Positions 53,990 to 64,000 of a stretch of DNA of 64,000 nucleotides are shown here, in pieces (position 1 is the stretch's first letter; the number at the start of each line of letters is the position of its first letter). Position numbers and translations under genes: made by a program. The stretch is taken from NCBI RefSeq assembly GCF_000143415.4, contig NW_003314346.1, forward strand, positions 490,929 to 554,928, written 5' to 3'. The notes below the pieces were generated by a model. It was not told the origin of the DNA. It worked only from the letters and a program-made list of their open reading frames with translations, and did not search any database. The stretch is from Selaginella moellendorffii. Its lineage: Eukaryota > Streptophyta > Lycopodiopsida > Selaginellales > Selaginellaceae.

Positions 53990-54600
53990 GAACCCTAAAA
54001 CCTGGGCGGGATTTAGGGCATTTCGAACTTGGGGTTTTATATTTGGTCACGAGCTATGGTCGCGAGGTGAGTTCTTGCGCCAAGCTCCAGCCTAGCTTAG
54101 TAGATTTTGGCTGCCGAAGCTCCTGTCCGCCACGAGAGCTTGTCTTATCAGCTTGCAATGAGGAGGATCTAGAGCTCATGGATTTGGCGGCGAGCAACAA
54201 TCAGCTCGCGGGATTCTTCCGGACGATCCTTGCCATCGCGCTTGCGAGGCCCAGAATTTCTTCTTTGTTCGTTTTTGCCTTCTCTCACGATCACGGTTCT
54301 CTGTGTGTACAGGCCCACGCCAGAATGCGGATTTGGAGAATGCGTATCGATACACGCAGTCGAGCAAGGCAAGCTTTGGGGGCATGCGCTTGTCCTCGAG
54401 GACGGTGAGCTTGGCCCGATTGCTAGGCACTTGTCATGAACGCTCGAGAGGATATACAAGAGCACCCTGGTCGCTGGAAGTTAAAGCATTGCCTTGGAGA
54501 AGCAGATGAATCGTGTGACTCCATAGCCGCAGCGCGGATAGTACTCGGCCACTGCACAGGTTGACACCAGGAACTTCGAGAATTATTGCCAGTAACGATC
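53990..54600. other. RDR upstream region and weak ORFs
   Basis: Holds the RDR promoter side. Two plus frames (54043-54408; 54230-54439 with RPTPECGFGECVSIHAVEQG) could be spliced into a small gene starting at ATG 54178, but no GT donor that joins them was found. Left unassigned. Confidence 0.3.
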
Positions 54601-54621
54601 AACAAGGGTATTTAGCTCACA

Positions 54622-55740
54622 ATGAGCTCGCCCGGCATTGGAGTGGGCGTGTTTCAGCCTTCAGTGACTGCACCGAGAAATCTGTATGAATGGTGCGACC
54701 TGTTCGTGGAGATGGAAGATGACGAATCGAAGCTCAACGAAGCGAGAGGCCAGGTGCTTGACAAGGCAGAGAAGCGTCGCAAGACGGCTAAGGCGGACAG
54801 GAAGGTTGTTCTAGGCGCTGCTCGTTGATTGTGCTCACGCACTCACGAGAACATCACCGTGTGGTCAAGGGCTGGTTGCGGCAACCGAGACGCCAGAAGT
54901 AGTAATGGATACAGCCGGGCTTTGCCGTCTTCCTTCTCTTCTGCATCGTTCACCTGAGTGACAACGGTTTTTTCTTCGAGGCTGCGGCAGAAGTTCCAAA
55001 GTTGAGAGGCTCTCGTCCAGCTGAGCCGAAGTACGTTGTGCGTCGTGGTGATTCGGGCCAGTTGTTGGAGCTGGAGATTGTGCACACCTTTGTGGATTAC
55101 TTGTTCCGAGGTGGCAGCTATCTTGGTCCGATTTGATGGTGGCAAGCAGCAGGCGATTCTCAAGAGAGGCTCAATACAGTGAGCCAAACGTGTTGCGGCA
55201 GCAGTCGGCATGCCAGCGGAGTTCTTCAACCAGGCGGAGACGGAGAATCGTGTTCGGCAGATTCTAGGTGGTTGTTCCGGAGGTTCTCTGGGCTGGTACT
55301 GGTGTGTAACCGTTTAGCTGGGGAACTGTCCGGTTGTGCTCATGGCGGACGCAGGCGAGTCACTCGACGGTGTGACGCTGCCAATGGACGAGGTGGTGGC
55401 GATGGGAATGAGTTTGCTCGAGACGGTGACCGAGCTACACAAGCGAAGCGTAATCCACAGGCACATATCCCCGCGGAACGTTGCATACCAAGCAGGAAAA
55501 GGGGATTGCCTTGCTGCTACATGCGGCAGTGAGAGGACCTTGAGTTTGGCTTGCTGAGTGCGCTCTTCGGCGAAACGCTGGATGCTTCAGCAGGCATTGT
55601 TTACACCATGATCAGGATGGCCGGACTGGACTGGACTGGGTCAGAAGCTGCTCAAGGGATGCATCAGGCGAGAGGATTCATCGCCAAGTTTGAAGAACCC
55701 CTCCTTGGGGGCTCACAAGCAGAAAGCTGGAGAGGTCCCT
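54622..55740 (+). pseudogene. Kinase-like gene remnant
   Basis: Starts with an open 68-codon frame (MSSPGIGVGVFQPSVTAP...), acidic then basic. Further on, in different frames, come LVRFDGGKQQAILK (N-lobe-like strand and Lys), CPVVLMADAGESLDG (hinge-like) and VTELHKRSVIHRHISPRNVAY, a kinase catalytic loop with His in place of the Asp of HRD. Stops and frame changes separate the parts. Together with the 31.7-kb pseudogene it suggests a dispersed family of kinase-like copies with altered catalytic loops. Confidence 0.5.
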
Positions 55741-57472
55741 GAGTTATTGACCTACATCGTGAGAGCTCTTCTGGAAGACCTATGTCAAGAAATCCACTCA
55801 TGATTTGGTAAATTAACTACATGCTTCTTAATCTTAAGTTTGTGGGAGTGCCTCCGTGAAGAGGCGTTCCAAAAATTTTGATATGCCGCTGTTATGTGGC
55901 CGGCACACGGTATTCTTTAGTAAAAGGCGAAAGAATAGTTCGCTTTGCGCTGACCACACGGCCCATATGTTTTATGAAGGGTCTTCGATCGCTTTATATA
56001 CTCATACATAGGCATGAAATCAAGCTCCGGCATGTGGGATAACTCCACAAGCCCTAGGTCATCGTACACTTCCGTACTGCCCTAAGAGCATTGCTCTCAA
56101 AATTGAAACCATTAAACACCACTGTCATGGTAAGCCAGAGCAAGCGAATGGAGAAGTGCCAAAACCGGATCGTCCACAAACTCCTGCCCGTCAATGTACA
56201 TCAGCCTCCCATGCAAGAAAGAGAAACAGTGACGCCGTGCGAACGCTGAAAGTCTTTCCAGACTTTGCTGATCCCAGAATGAGACTCAGCTGGCGAGGCT
56301 CTTTGTCCCTTATAAAACTGATGGCCGATGCGATGCATTGCCGCCCAAGAACGCGGATGGAGCCCATCCTATCATCTAGAAACTTGATCTCATTCCATCG
56401 GGCGTTTACAAAGAAGGAGATCGTGAGTGGACTGGTGTGCGCAGAAATGTTTCTGCCTCTCCGTTGCCCGAACCACCGTTCGTGTTACACGTACGAGAGG
56501 AGATGGATCGATGGTCGATTCTGGCCGAAATATGCAGCAATGCTGGTGAGCACAGCTTGATATCTTCGTGCAAACTCACATTGCAGTCTCTCTCCGATGG
56601 TCGCTTAGCAGCCACTTCCACAGAGAAGCGTGATCGGTGATGTCAGTTGGTATTTCTCACTTGACGGCACCCCTGGAATCCAGAGGATGCGCTGGGTACT
56701 TACCGGACAACCGCCGGCCGATCGAAAAGATTAAAGATGGATACGGCCTAAACCCTATTGATATATAACGATTCTTAAAAGATACCTTTATAGTATCTTT
56801 TTCACCGCAATCGGCTTGAAAATATAAACATACTCGGAAAAGATGCACCGTTCGTACGTGTGACAGAACGGTGGCATTGGAACCTCGCAGAGGAATGTCA
56901 CTGGATGCACACACACATTCCGGACACATGCTGGCGAACACAGACAGAATGCTTTCAGCGGGCATTTGCTGCAAACAAGACATCCTTACTTCTTCATCTT
57001 ACATACACATCACGCTCCAAGAACTTCGAAGTTGCAGTCCAGTAAAAAGCCACTGTAGGCACGCTGAGCTTGTACCACCTTGCCTTCTCTGCCACTATCG
57101 CCGGGAGCTTGGATCACTATCACAACCTTGCGGACTACCTTCACAATGCAGAACCAAAACCTGTCATCACTGGGAGAAGCGTTAGTAAGCTGGAACACCT
57201 CCCATGAGTTCTTCCCACGTTCGTATCTCCGCAATAATGATTTGATCATATCCAACTCGTATATCCAGCTTCGTTCAAGACCAGAAATGATCAAGAGTAA
57301 AGAGACAGCACCTACTGAGAAAAACTATCATATTGAAGATGGAAGGGAATGCATGACGTCCAGGGCCCAGTACACTTTGCTGGTGAGTACCTGTCGGGGT
57401 TTTGCAGTATTTGTTTTGAAGCAAAGGCACAAGGATTTGGAGAAAAGGACCAAGAAAACTTTATTTGTAATT
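55741..57472. other. Intergenic DNA without a recognised gene
   Basis: Short frames on both strands (for example 56156-56560 plus, 57010-57294 minus) show no known motif. No tRNA, repeat or retroelement domain was recognised. Confidence 0.35.
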
Positions 57473-57931
57473 CTATAATTTCCACTTATCAAGCAACACT
57501 CCCATCAATAGTGAAGTGAGCCTCTTCACCATTAAAAGACCAATCCCATCTTCCTGCCTTTTGTGGACAGGCGTTTCGCCCACATGTGGCTTGCATGCAT
57601 TGGCTAATGATATTATTACATCCAGTCTATTAAGATTCAAAATTACCAAGTAATTAGTAAGTATTAGTTTGAAGCTTGCCTCCCTTACCGTACAATATTT
57701 TGCCTTGGAATTGCCTGTGAAAGTTAGAGTGACACTTCTTCTCCTTCCAGATGAATCAAACCCAAAAATATATGTTTTCCCATTGTTGGCTATATCAAAA
57801 GTATTGGCAGCTTGTTGGTAATTAGACACTGTAAGCCCTGCTGGCATGGAGCCTCCATAACAATCAGCACTATAAATTACACCAAAGTACAAAAGGTTAA
57901 GAAACATAAGTGCAATAATTACTCTATCCAT
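57473..57931 (-). CDS. Small predicted secreted protein, 3' structure uncertain
   Basis: The start is taken as MDRVIIALMFLNLLYFGVIY (57931), a clear signal peptide with likely cleavage before ADCYGGSM; an earlier in-frame ATG (57994) would put residues before it. The mature part (about 60 residues) contains DIANNGKTYIFGFDSSGRRR and VTLTFTGNSKAKYC, beta-strand-like with few cysteines. A good donor (GTAAGG at 57688) follows KYCT; if used, the rest of this frame is intron and the last exon was not found with certainty. Family not recognised. It lies in AT-rich DNA just before a 91-bp tandem repeat. Confidence 0.4.
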   Translation of the reverse strand: MDRVIIALMFLNLLYFGVIYSADCYGGSMPAGLTVSNYQQAANTFDIANNGKTYIFGFDSSGRRRSVTLTFTGNSKAKYCTVREASFKLILTNYLVILNLNRLDVIISLANACKPHVGETPVHKRQEDGIGLLMVKRLTSLLMGVLLDKWKL

Positions 57932-57982
57932 TGTGATTGAAAAGATGTATTGCAATGTCATGTTTTCTAGGCAGTTCTTTAA

Positions 57983-58160
57983 TAGTTGATTCAAATGTGT
58001 TCTATTAGAACACGCAAGTGTTTGATAAGATTTATGATAAGATCAATGACTTTTACTACTAACCCTGCCCTATTAGTTGATTGAATGTTTCCTATTAGGA
58101 CACGCAAGTATTTGATAAGATTTGTGATAAGATCAATGACTTTTACTTCTAATCCTAAAG
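57983..58160 (+). repeat. Two tandem copies of a ~91-bp unit
   Basis: Each copy contains TATTAG(A/G)ACACGCAAGT, TTTGATAAGATTT and TGATAAGATCAATGACTTTT; the second begins at about 58074. They lie immediately upstream of the secreted-protein gene (minus strand), possibly in its promoter. Confidence 0.8.
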
Positions 58161-61100
58161 AAGGGGTCTAAACCCTAATTAAGATATTTAATTCCCATAT
58201 CACATTAGTGGAAGTAAAGGGCATTACAATTTATCCCTAAAGGGCAAAGTTTTTACTCTAGTATTTGGGATTATGCTTTTATTTTTATTCCTTTTTTTTC
58301 TTTTAGATCTAGATTTGCATTAGCTTTTTATAAGATCTAGAATTTTAGCTATTGCTATGTTTAAATTTACTCTTCCTTTTGATCTTCATTACATTCCCTT
58401 CTTTTATCATGCCATATCGTTATTGATCAAAGAATATGTCACTTAAGGCTGTTAATACTACTCCATTGAATTAAGTTTTTAGTGCTGTAGGGTGTGATCA
58501 TATTAGTGTTGCATTCATCCTTGATGTATTGCCATCTCCAACTTTTGTGGGATATAATTATATAGCTTCTCTTGTTCTTAGTGTTTTGCCATCTTTTGTT
58601 AATGTGGAGTGTGTTCATGATATTAATTGAAGAGTTGTGGATAATGCAATCTAATTCTTAGAGAATGTTTGAGGATCAAATTTATAAGAAGACAATATTT
58701 ACAAGCTTGAATGGATTTTAAATTGTGATGAGAAGCTTAATTATTATGGAGATAGCTTTAAAGATAAGTTGAAATTTTTGTAAAGTAGGTGTTAATCCTT
58801 CAATCTATCATCTGATCATTTTCTTTTATCTTTAATTTTAGTAACATAGGTGTTAATGTCATTTGATTATTTTCTTTTACCTTCTATTTTGTCACAGCCT
58901 TTTGTTATTTCTCAGTCTGAGCCACCTTCTCATGTTTTTAGTTTTTTATTCCTTATTTACAGTATCTTCTTCTCTTAGCATGTCAATCATGTATAACTTT
59001 TATGATTTTTATTCTTAATCTAGTGTTGAGTTGAGTGTTTTCTGTACTCATATTAATCTAAATGTTAAGCATGTGCATAAAGTTGAGGATCTTGCTTTTT
59101 TTTTCATTGGCAGAGTCTTTAATCAATTGTGTTATTCAGTATTTCTTTATTCCAAGGTTGACTCATTTTTGCAAAAGTTTCAAATTAAATATGTATCCTT
59201 AGTTATGAGTGTTATTGAGAGCCTTTGCTTTACTGTTGCTACTAAAGAGTTTATATATTCCCTTAAGAGTGTGGATATTTCTATTGATTTTCTCATCTTA
59301 AGTATTGAATTATGTGTTGAAAAGATTGAGTGTTGTGAACTTTTTACTTATATGATGGTGGTCAAAGTATTTTATGACAGAAAGTCCTTTGTATTCTAAG
59401 TATTAAGCACATATCCTTCTTTTTATTTTCCCATTTTTGCATTGATAAGTGTCGAAAATTCCTCTTCTAATATTTATATATCCCTTTTTATTTCTTCTAC
59501 AATATTTCTTTATCAATTTTTCTTGCTTTCTCTTTTTTGTCTTGACACTTCAAACTTTTTTGCTTTGGAAAAGGGGGTGGGTAGAAGGGACAAATGGGAG
59601 TCTAGCCCTGACAAGATAGTGAAGACGAACAGATACAATAGTGAAGTAAGGTGGATTATGAAGTGAGGATAGATATAATAAGTTTGAATAGAACATTTAA
59701 CCCGAATATAGTGAAGCCAAATGAATATGATAGTGGAGTGAGGCCAAATATAAATTATAGAGTGAAGATGAAAAGATGAATATCACAAGTTTGAGTTAAT
59801 ACAGGTTGTGAATGTTAACTAAAAGGAAGACACAAAGGCAAGTTCTACTTATGTTCGTAAGTCTAAGTTAACAATAATCTCAAAGAATCGTTGGTGGGTA
59901 AATTTAAAGGCAAAATGTATTATTTGTTGCAATGATGTTTTATAACCTGTAGTGGCTCTTGAAGTCCCTTTCTTCAGTTCAAAGTTATTGATTCAAGGTT
60001 GGTTTGAGGTATAATTAACCAAAAAGAATGACTCAAGAGATAATCTATAAAATTTAAATATAAAAAGAAAAAACCCATGAATAAAAGTGCATTCCTTTTT
60101 TTGAATCGGTTAAGGGTATTAAGATACCTATAAATTGAAAATAATTAAAGAGAATAACTTAAGAGATAATCCATAAAACAAAAGTGCATTCTCACTTTCA
60201 ATTGATTAAGGGTTTTGGGATATTTGAGGTTAAGCATCCATTATAGGAGGTTACATGACAATTTGGTTACTACATACAAAGTTGTAATTGGTTCATCAGG
60301 ATTTTGTAGTTGACTAATGCTTGTAATACATATATTACCTTCTCTAGGTAATAGATTAATTAATAGTACTATAATATATGGATCATCCATTTGGAACTAA
60401 ATCTAATTCATCCATTCTCACATATAAGTAGGGGTTTAAACCCAAATTAAGGTAAGCTTGTTTGTATGCAATAATGGATAAACATAATGCACCTTGTGTG
60501 TATAGCTGGGGGAGCAAAACACACTAAGAGATTATATTCTATGGAAATGTCAAACAAACTCTCTTAATTCAAATAAATTCTCACCTTTTATAAATAAAAA
60601 ACATTTTAGACACATGTTGTCTAATTACTTTTTCAATATATAATTACATCGGGCTACTATGCAGTTTCTGGTAAAGTGGAAAATCTTCATGTTATAAACA
60701 ATAAAGAGAAAAAGGCTTAACCTTGTCTAAGGTAGGTTACACTTCCTTTTGAAGTTCACTGTTATCACTTGTAAGCCCTTAGAGCTACAAGAGAAACTTG
60801 GAAATTGCAAACATACTTTCTAGAATCTTCCCTTCAACAAACTTTGTGATCTACAGTACCATCCACAAATGCAAATTTTACACCAGGAGGTTATAAGAAA
60901 AGTTTGGTGTTTATGGTATTCTTGAATCAGCCTTGGTTCACATTACATAGCTGTGTTACCCACATTAGTGGGGAGCTAACATAGCTCAAATGTCTCCTTC
61001 CATTTAACAAGTCATGCAATTGGCTTTGAATGCAGACATCAAATACAAGGAGTGGGAGTTGATGAGCAAAACATGCTCTAATTGGCCTCGTCTTGGCATA

Positions 61101-61619
61101 TGATAGGAGACTCCATATTCAACAAGCCCTCAAGAAATTGCCATCTACCATAGGGAAACAAGTGTCAATTCCATCCACTTCACTTCCTCCCCAAGAGTGG
61201 CTGAAACTAGTGGACGACATGAAGCTGGACAAGTGTTTTGATTATAGAGCAAAGGGACATAGATAGGTTTGTAAGGCTTATACAGGTCAGAAATAAGGAG
61301 CAAGCATGAGCAGGTTGACGAGCATTTCAACAAAATGGTGAGGGAAATCTCATTCTAGTTGCTTTTGAGGATTTGGATTTGGAGTGAGAGATTTTTGTTT
61401 CAAGATTCAAGTGCATTTGGGTAAAAGGGGCAGTCTTAGGTTGTAAAGCACATTGGTAAACTTAAGAGCTTCACATTCCTTTGTGAATGCTCGTAGCTTT
61501 GGTTGACAACCAAGCCAGCTCCCATTAGGGATCACACATTGAATCAAGTTAGAACCAAACTCCATTGCAGTTAACTCTTCAATAATTCATCTTAGCCCAT
61601 TTGCATCACATGCGCTTCT
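58161..61619. other. AT-rich DNA, probably old transposon debris
   Basis: Very AT-rich with many T-runs. The 122-codon frame at 59031-59399 has no recognisable motif. Words recur in the 58.4-58.9 kb part (GTTTTGCCATCT / ATTGCCATCTCC) without a clear unit. The last kilobase may be the gag region of the element that follows, but no gag motif is visible. Confidence 0.35.
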
Positions 61620-62945
61620 TGTTCTTAAGGATGTTCGTGGAGGATTACAGGGCTCTTAACAGGATAACTGTCAAGAACAAGCTTCCAGTACCAAGATTGA
61701 CCTCTATTTTGGTTAATATTAGATTGCCATTTAAGGCCAAGACAATGTTCAGAACTCACTAAGGTTTGTTTCATTTTAGAATAATGCCCAATGTGCCTGC
61801 CATGTTCATGAACAAGCTTTTGGCTAAGTATCTTTTCCAATTCATTATCGTTTTTTTATAACATACTAATATATAGTCAAGACTGGACAGAGCACTTAGA
61901 AATGGTGTTATCAATTTTGGAGAGCAATGTTTGCAAAGTTATTCATGTGTTCTTTGGGAATGGAGACCATTCAGTACCTTAGATTTTGACAAGGTATGGG
62001 CTGATCAATCAGAATTACAAGTTGTTGCAAATTGGCCACTTCCCAAGTTTCTGAAGCATTTACAAGCTTTTTATGGTTTTGCCAACTATCTATGTTGCTT
62101 TATATTGTGACCCCATTTGGCAATATTTTCTGCTCTTCTATGGTTAGATGCAGCACAATAGTTTTAGTTGTTGAAGTAAAAACTTCTAACTGCACCTTAC
62201 TTTCACTTAGAACCATATATTGTTAAGACTGATACTTCAGATATGAGTGGTTCTTCACCAAGGAGAGGAAATGGTGGCCTTTGATAGTCTATTTATGAGT
62301 CTAAAGTACTAGTGTATGAACAAGAAATAGTGGCCATTATCCATGCCATTGGTCACTAGTGCCACTACCTATTGCCTCAATTGTTTACACTTAGGACAGA
62401 TCATCATAGCTTGAAATTCATTTTGGAGTAACAACATTTATCCAAAAAGTAATAACATTAGGTGAAACAACTTCAAGCCTTGGATTTCACTATGAAGTTC
62501 ACATTCTTCCATATGCATTATCACAACAATTTGAATGTCTCAAAGTGTTAACGTTCTTTAGTATTTCTAGATGGGAAGCAATGTAAGTCAATAAGATCTC
62601 ACTAGATTTGACACTATTTGGTATTTGGCAACAGTTTCATGACAATCCTGATTATACAGATGATAAGTTAACATTTTATGAGAACATTCTATAAGCTGCC
62701 TCTTCATCCAGACAGTATTTCAATGGACTTTATTGTGGGCTTCCCTTCAATGCATGGCCATGATGCTATTTTTTGTAGTGGTGGATAGTTTTTCTGAAGT
62801 GGCACACTTTATCCCTACATCTTTAACAAGCTCAGCACATCAGACAGTTGAATCCTTTTGGTCTGAGGTAGTCCAGCATCACGGTCTTCCATGGAGCACC
62901 CACAGCTCCAGCTCACACTGTCTTCAACATAGACAATAAGCGTAG
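61620..62945 (+). pseudogene. Decayed Ty3/gypsy polyprotein (RT, RNase H, integrase)
   Basis: In order on the plus strand: reverse transcriptase remnant VEDYRALNRITVKNKLPVPR (61640), then, after deletion of the central RT, GLFHFRIMPNVPAMFMNKLL and a ruined YLDD site; LQAFYGFANYL (62060, connection); RNase H remnant LRTDHHSLKFILE (62390) and HILPYALSQQ; then integrase ISMDFIVGFPSMHGHDAIF, a one-base frame change, and VVVDSFSEVAHFIPTSLTSS with VQHHGLP (62715-62890). Many stops. No LTRs could be delimited. Confidence 0.85.
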
Positions 62946-64000
62946 CTGAAATAATGCCCCAACCATCATGGACATGCAATACCAGCTGAAGAAGGTGCTG
63001 GCCTGCTTCTGTTCAAGAGGATCCTCCTTATCAAACTGATTGCCTCTGAACGATGAGATGCAAGGCTGATATCCTCCATAACCCTACTGTGTATAGTCCA
63101 AGATCTAGAAGCGCTTCTTGTTCCAATGTGCGAACTGAGCATTTTGACACATTCATTTCACAAGGAGAAGGTTTTAGCAAGGGCAGAGTTATGTGACTGT
63201 AAGTACCACCATTCCCTGAATGATAACAGGTTAGGGAATGAAATTTTATTCTCAACCTCTTACCAGAAGGTAGATGATATGAAATATGAGATTTGCAAAT
63301 TTGTATGGAATCCACCCAGCAAGGAACTGAGGTGTCCATGGAATTAAGAACGGCATTAGCTGCTTCTGAAATATGCTTATGTAATACACTACTGAGATAG
63401 AGAATTAAGTTAGTCCAAACAGAAGCAAATGTTTGAGTTCCTCAAAGTTAAACCAAGGATAACAGTTCCAACATAACCCCATATCGAGATGTGGCAGGCC
63501 AATTGGTTTTTGCATCCTTCCATTCCACGAGAAACAAGGATCAGCCCAGCACTAATAAAGAAATAAAGGATTGCAAATGCTCTGTTATAAGTCCTCAGTG
63601 CCGCATTATTAGCAGGCCCTTGTCTGCATCAGGAATCGTGACAGATAAAAAAGTCCCCGATTGTGCATCTCGCCTCTACAACATTCTTGCCAGACTCCAG
63701 TTTTCAATTCACTTTCCAGAAGCCTGATCGCGCTCCAAAAAAACGCCACATAAGAACCCTAGCTGAAGGCGGGAGAATGTTTAAATGTATTGTGGATCTT
63801 TCATTTTGTTATCCAGACATCAGAACATGTCTCTAAACAACTAATACCGTCGTCCAGAATAGGTCATGGAGAAGCTCCAACCTTTGCTGAACCTGTCCCC
63901 CAGAAGGTCTACAATACTGACTCATTGGCCTGTTTTTCTGCTGGTGGAAATTTGGCAACCAATGTTTGAACTTACCTTCTAAATAGGTTTATGTGATCAT
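62946..64000. other. Intergenic DNA, nothing assigned
   Basis: Short frames only (for example 63031-63339 minus, 63491-63727 plus) without motifs. No gene can be supported. Confidence 0.35.

Noticed and set aside
59031-59399. 122-codon plus frame in AT-rich DNA
   Set aside because: Low-complexity Phe/Val/Leu/Ser composition, no motif, no splice or promoter support.

Overview
The window looks like nuclear DNA of a vascular plant with a very compact gene layout. Introns are mostly 50-80 bp with GT-AG ends, PPR genes are intronless, and neighbouring genes lie tens of bases apart. The gene set (PLS-type PPR proteins, a CYP71-clan P450 family, PP7, ARL8, a VTE6-like protein, DUF674, FPP synthase, an RDR) is land-plant, and the intron style suggests a lycophyte such as Selaginella. 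That species call is inference.

Layout. 0.1-3.6 kb: an intron-containing unit coding for a proline-rich ParB-like protein followed at once by a beta-class DNA N6/N4-methyltransferase-like protein. The two halves are joined in phase by a plausible intron but separated by one in-frame TAA. 3.6-4.7 kb: short tandem motifs around a reverse-strand zinc-ligand ORF. 5.7-12.8 kb: retroelement debris, including two inverted LTR-like pieces that each carry a GAGTCCGA minisatellite, a reverse-strand gag, and a decayed Ty3/gypsy integrase. 12.8-14.5 kb: no recognisable gene.

14.5-31.2 kb: a segmental tandem array. The ancestral unit reads PP7(+), P450(+), an unrecognised gene 'U'(-), P450(-). It has been amplified with one recurring breakpoint inside the reverse P450. 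The result is two usable-looking PP7 copies (one with an altered motif and lost 5' end), one dead PP7 and one PP7 fragment; three intact P450s (two forward, one reverse), one dead P450 and three P450 3' fragments; and four broken U copies.

31.7-53.99 kb: the gene-dense part. A kinase-like pseudogene, a PPR gene, two tandem uL18-family genes, ARL8, PETER PAN (ribosome biogenesis) and a VTE6/DUF92 protein are on the minus strand. Another PPR gene starts 32 bp from the VTE6 start in the opposite direction. Then follow a coiled-coil/proline-rich protein (minus), an acidic KEKK-repeat protein with a C-terminal DUF674 region, farnesyl diphosphate synthase, a small single-pass membrane protein, and an RNA-dependent RNA polymerase (minus).

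54-64 kb: kinase-like remnants, a small predicted secreted protein, AT-rich unannotated DNA, and a second decayed Ty3/gypsy element (RT, RNase H, integrase remnants on the plus strand).

Joint roles: the mid-window genes are mostly housekeeping (ribosome biogenesis, organelle RNA/ribosome proteins, lysosome/vacuole trafficking, prenyl and tocopherol-related metabolism, small-RNA production). The P450 array is the specialised-metabolism part. The ParB/methyltransferase unit is the least expected item. Exon coordinates were worked out by hand from splice motifs and reading-frame continuity, and no database search was run.
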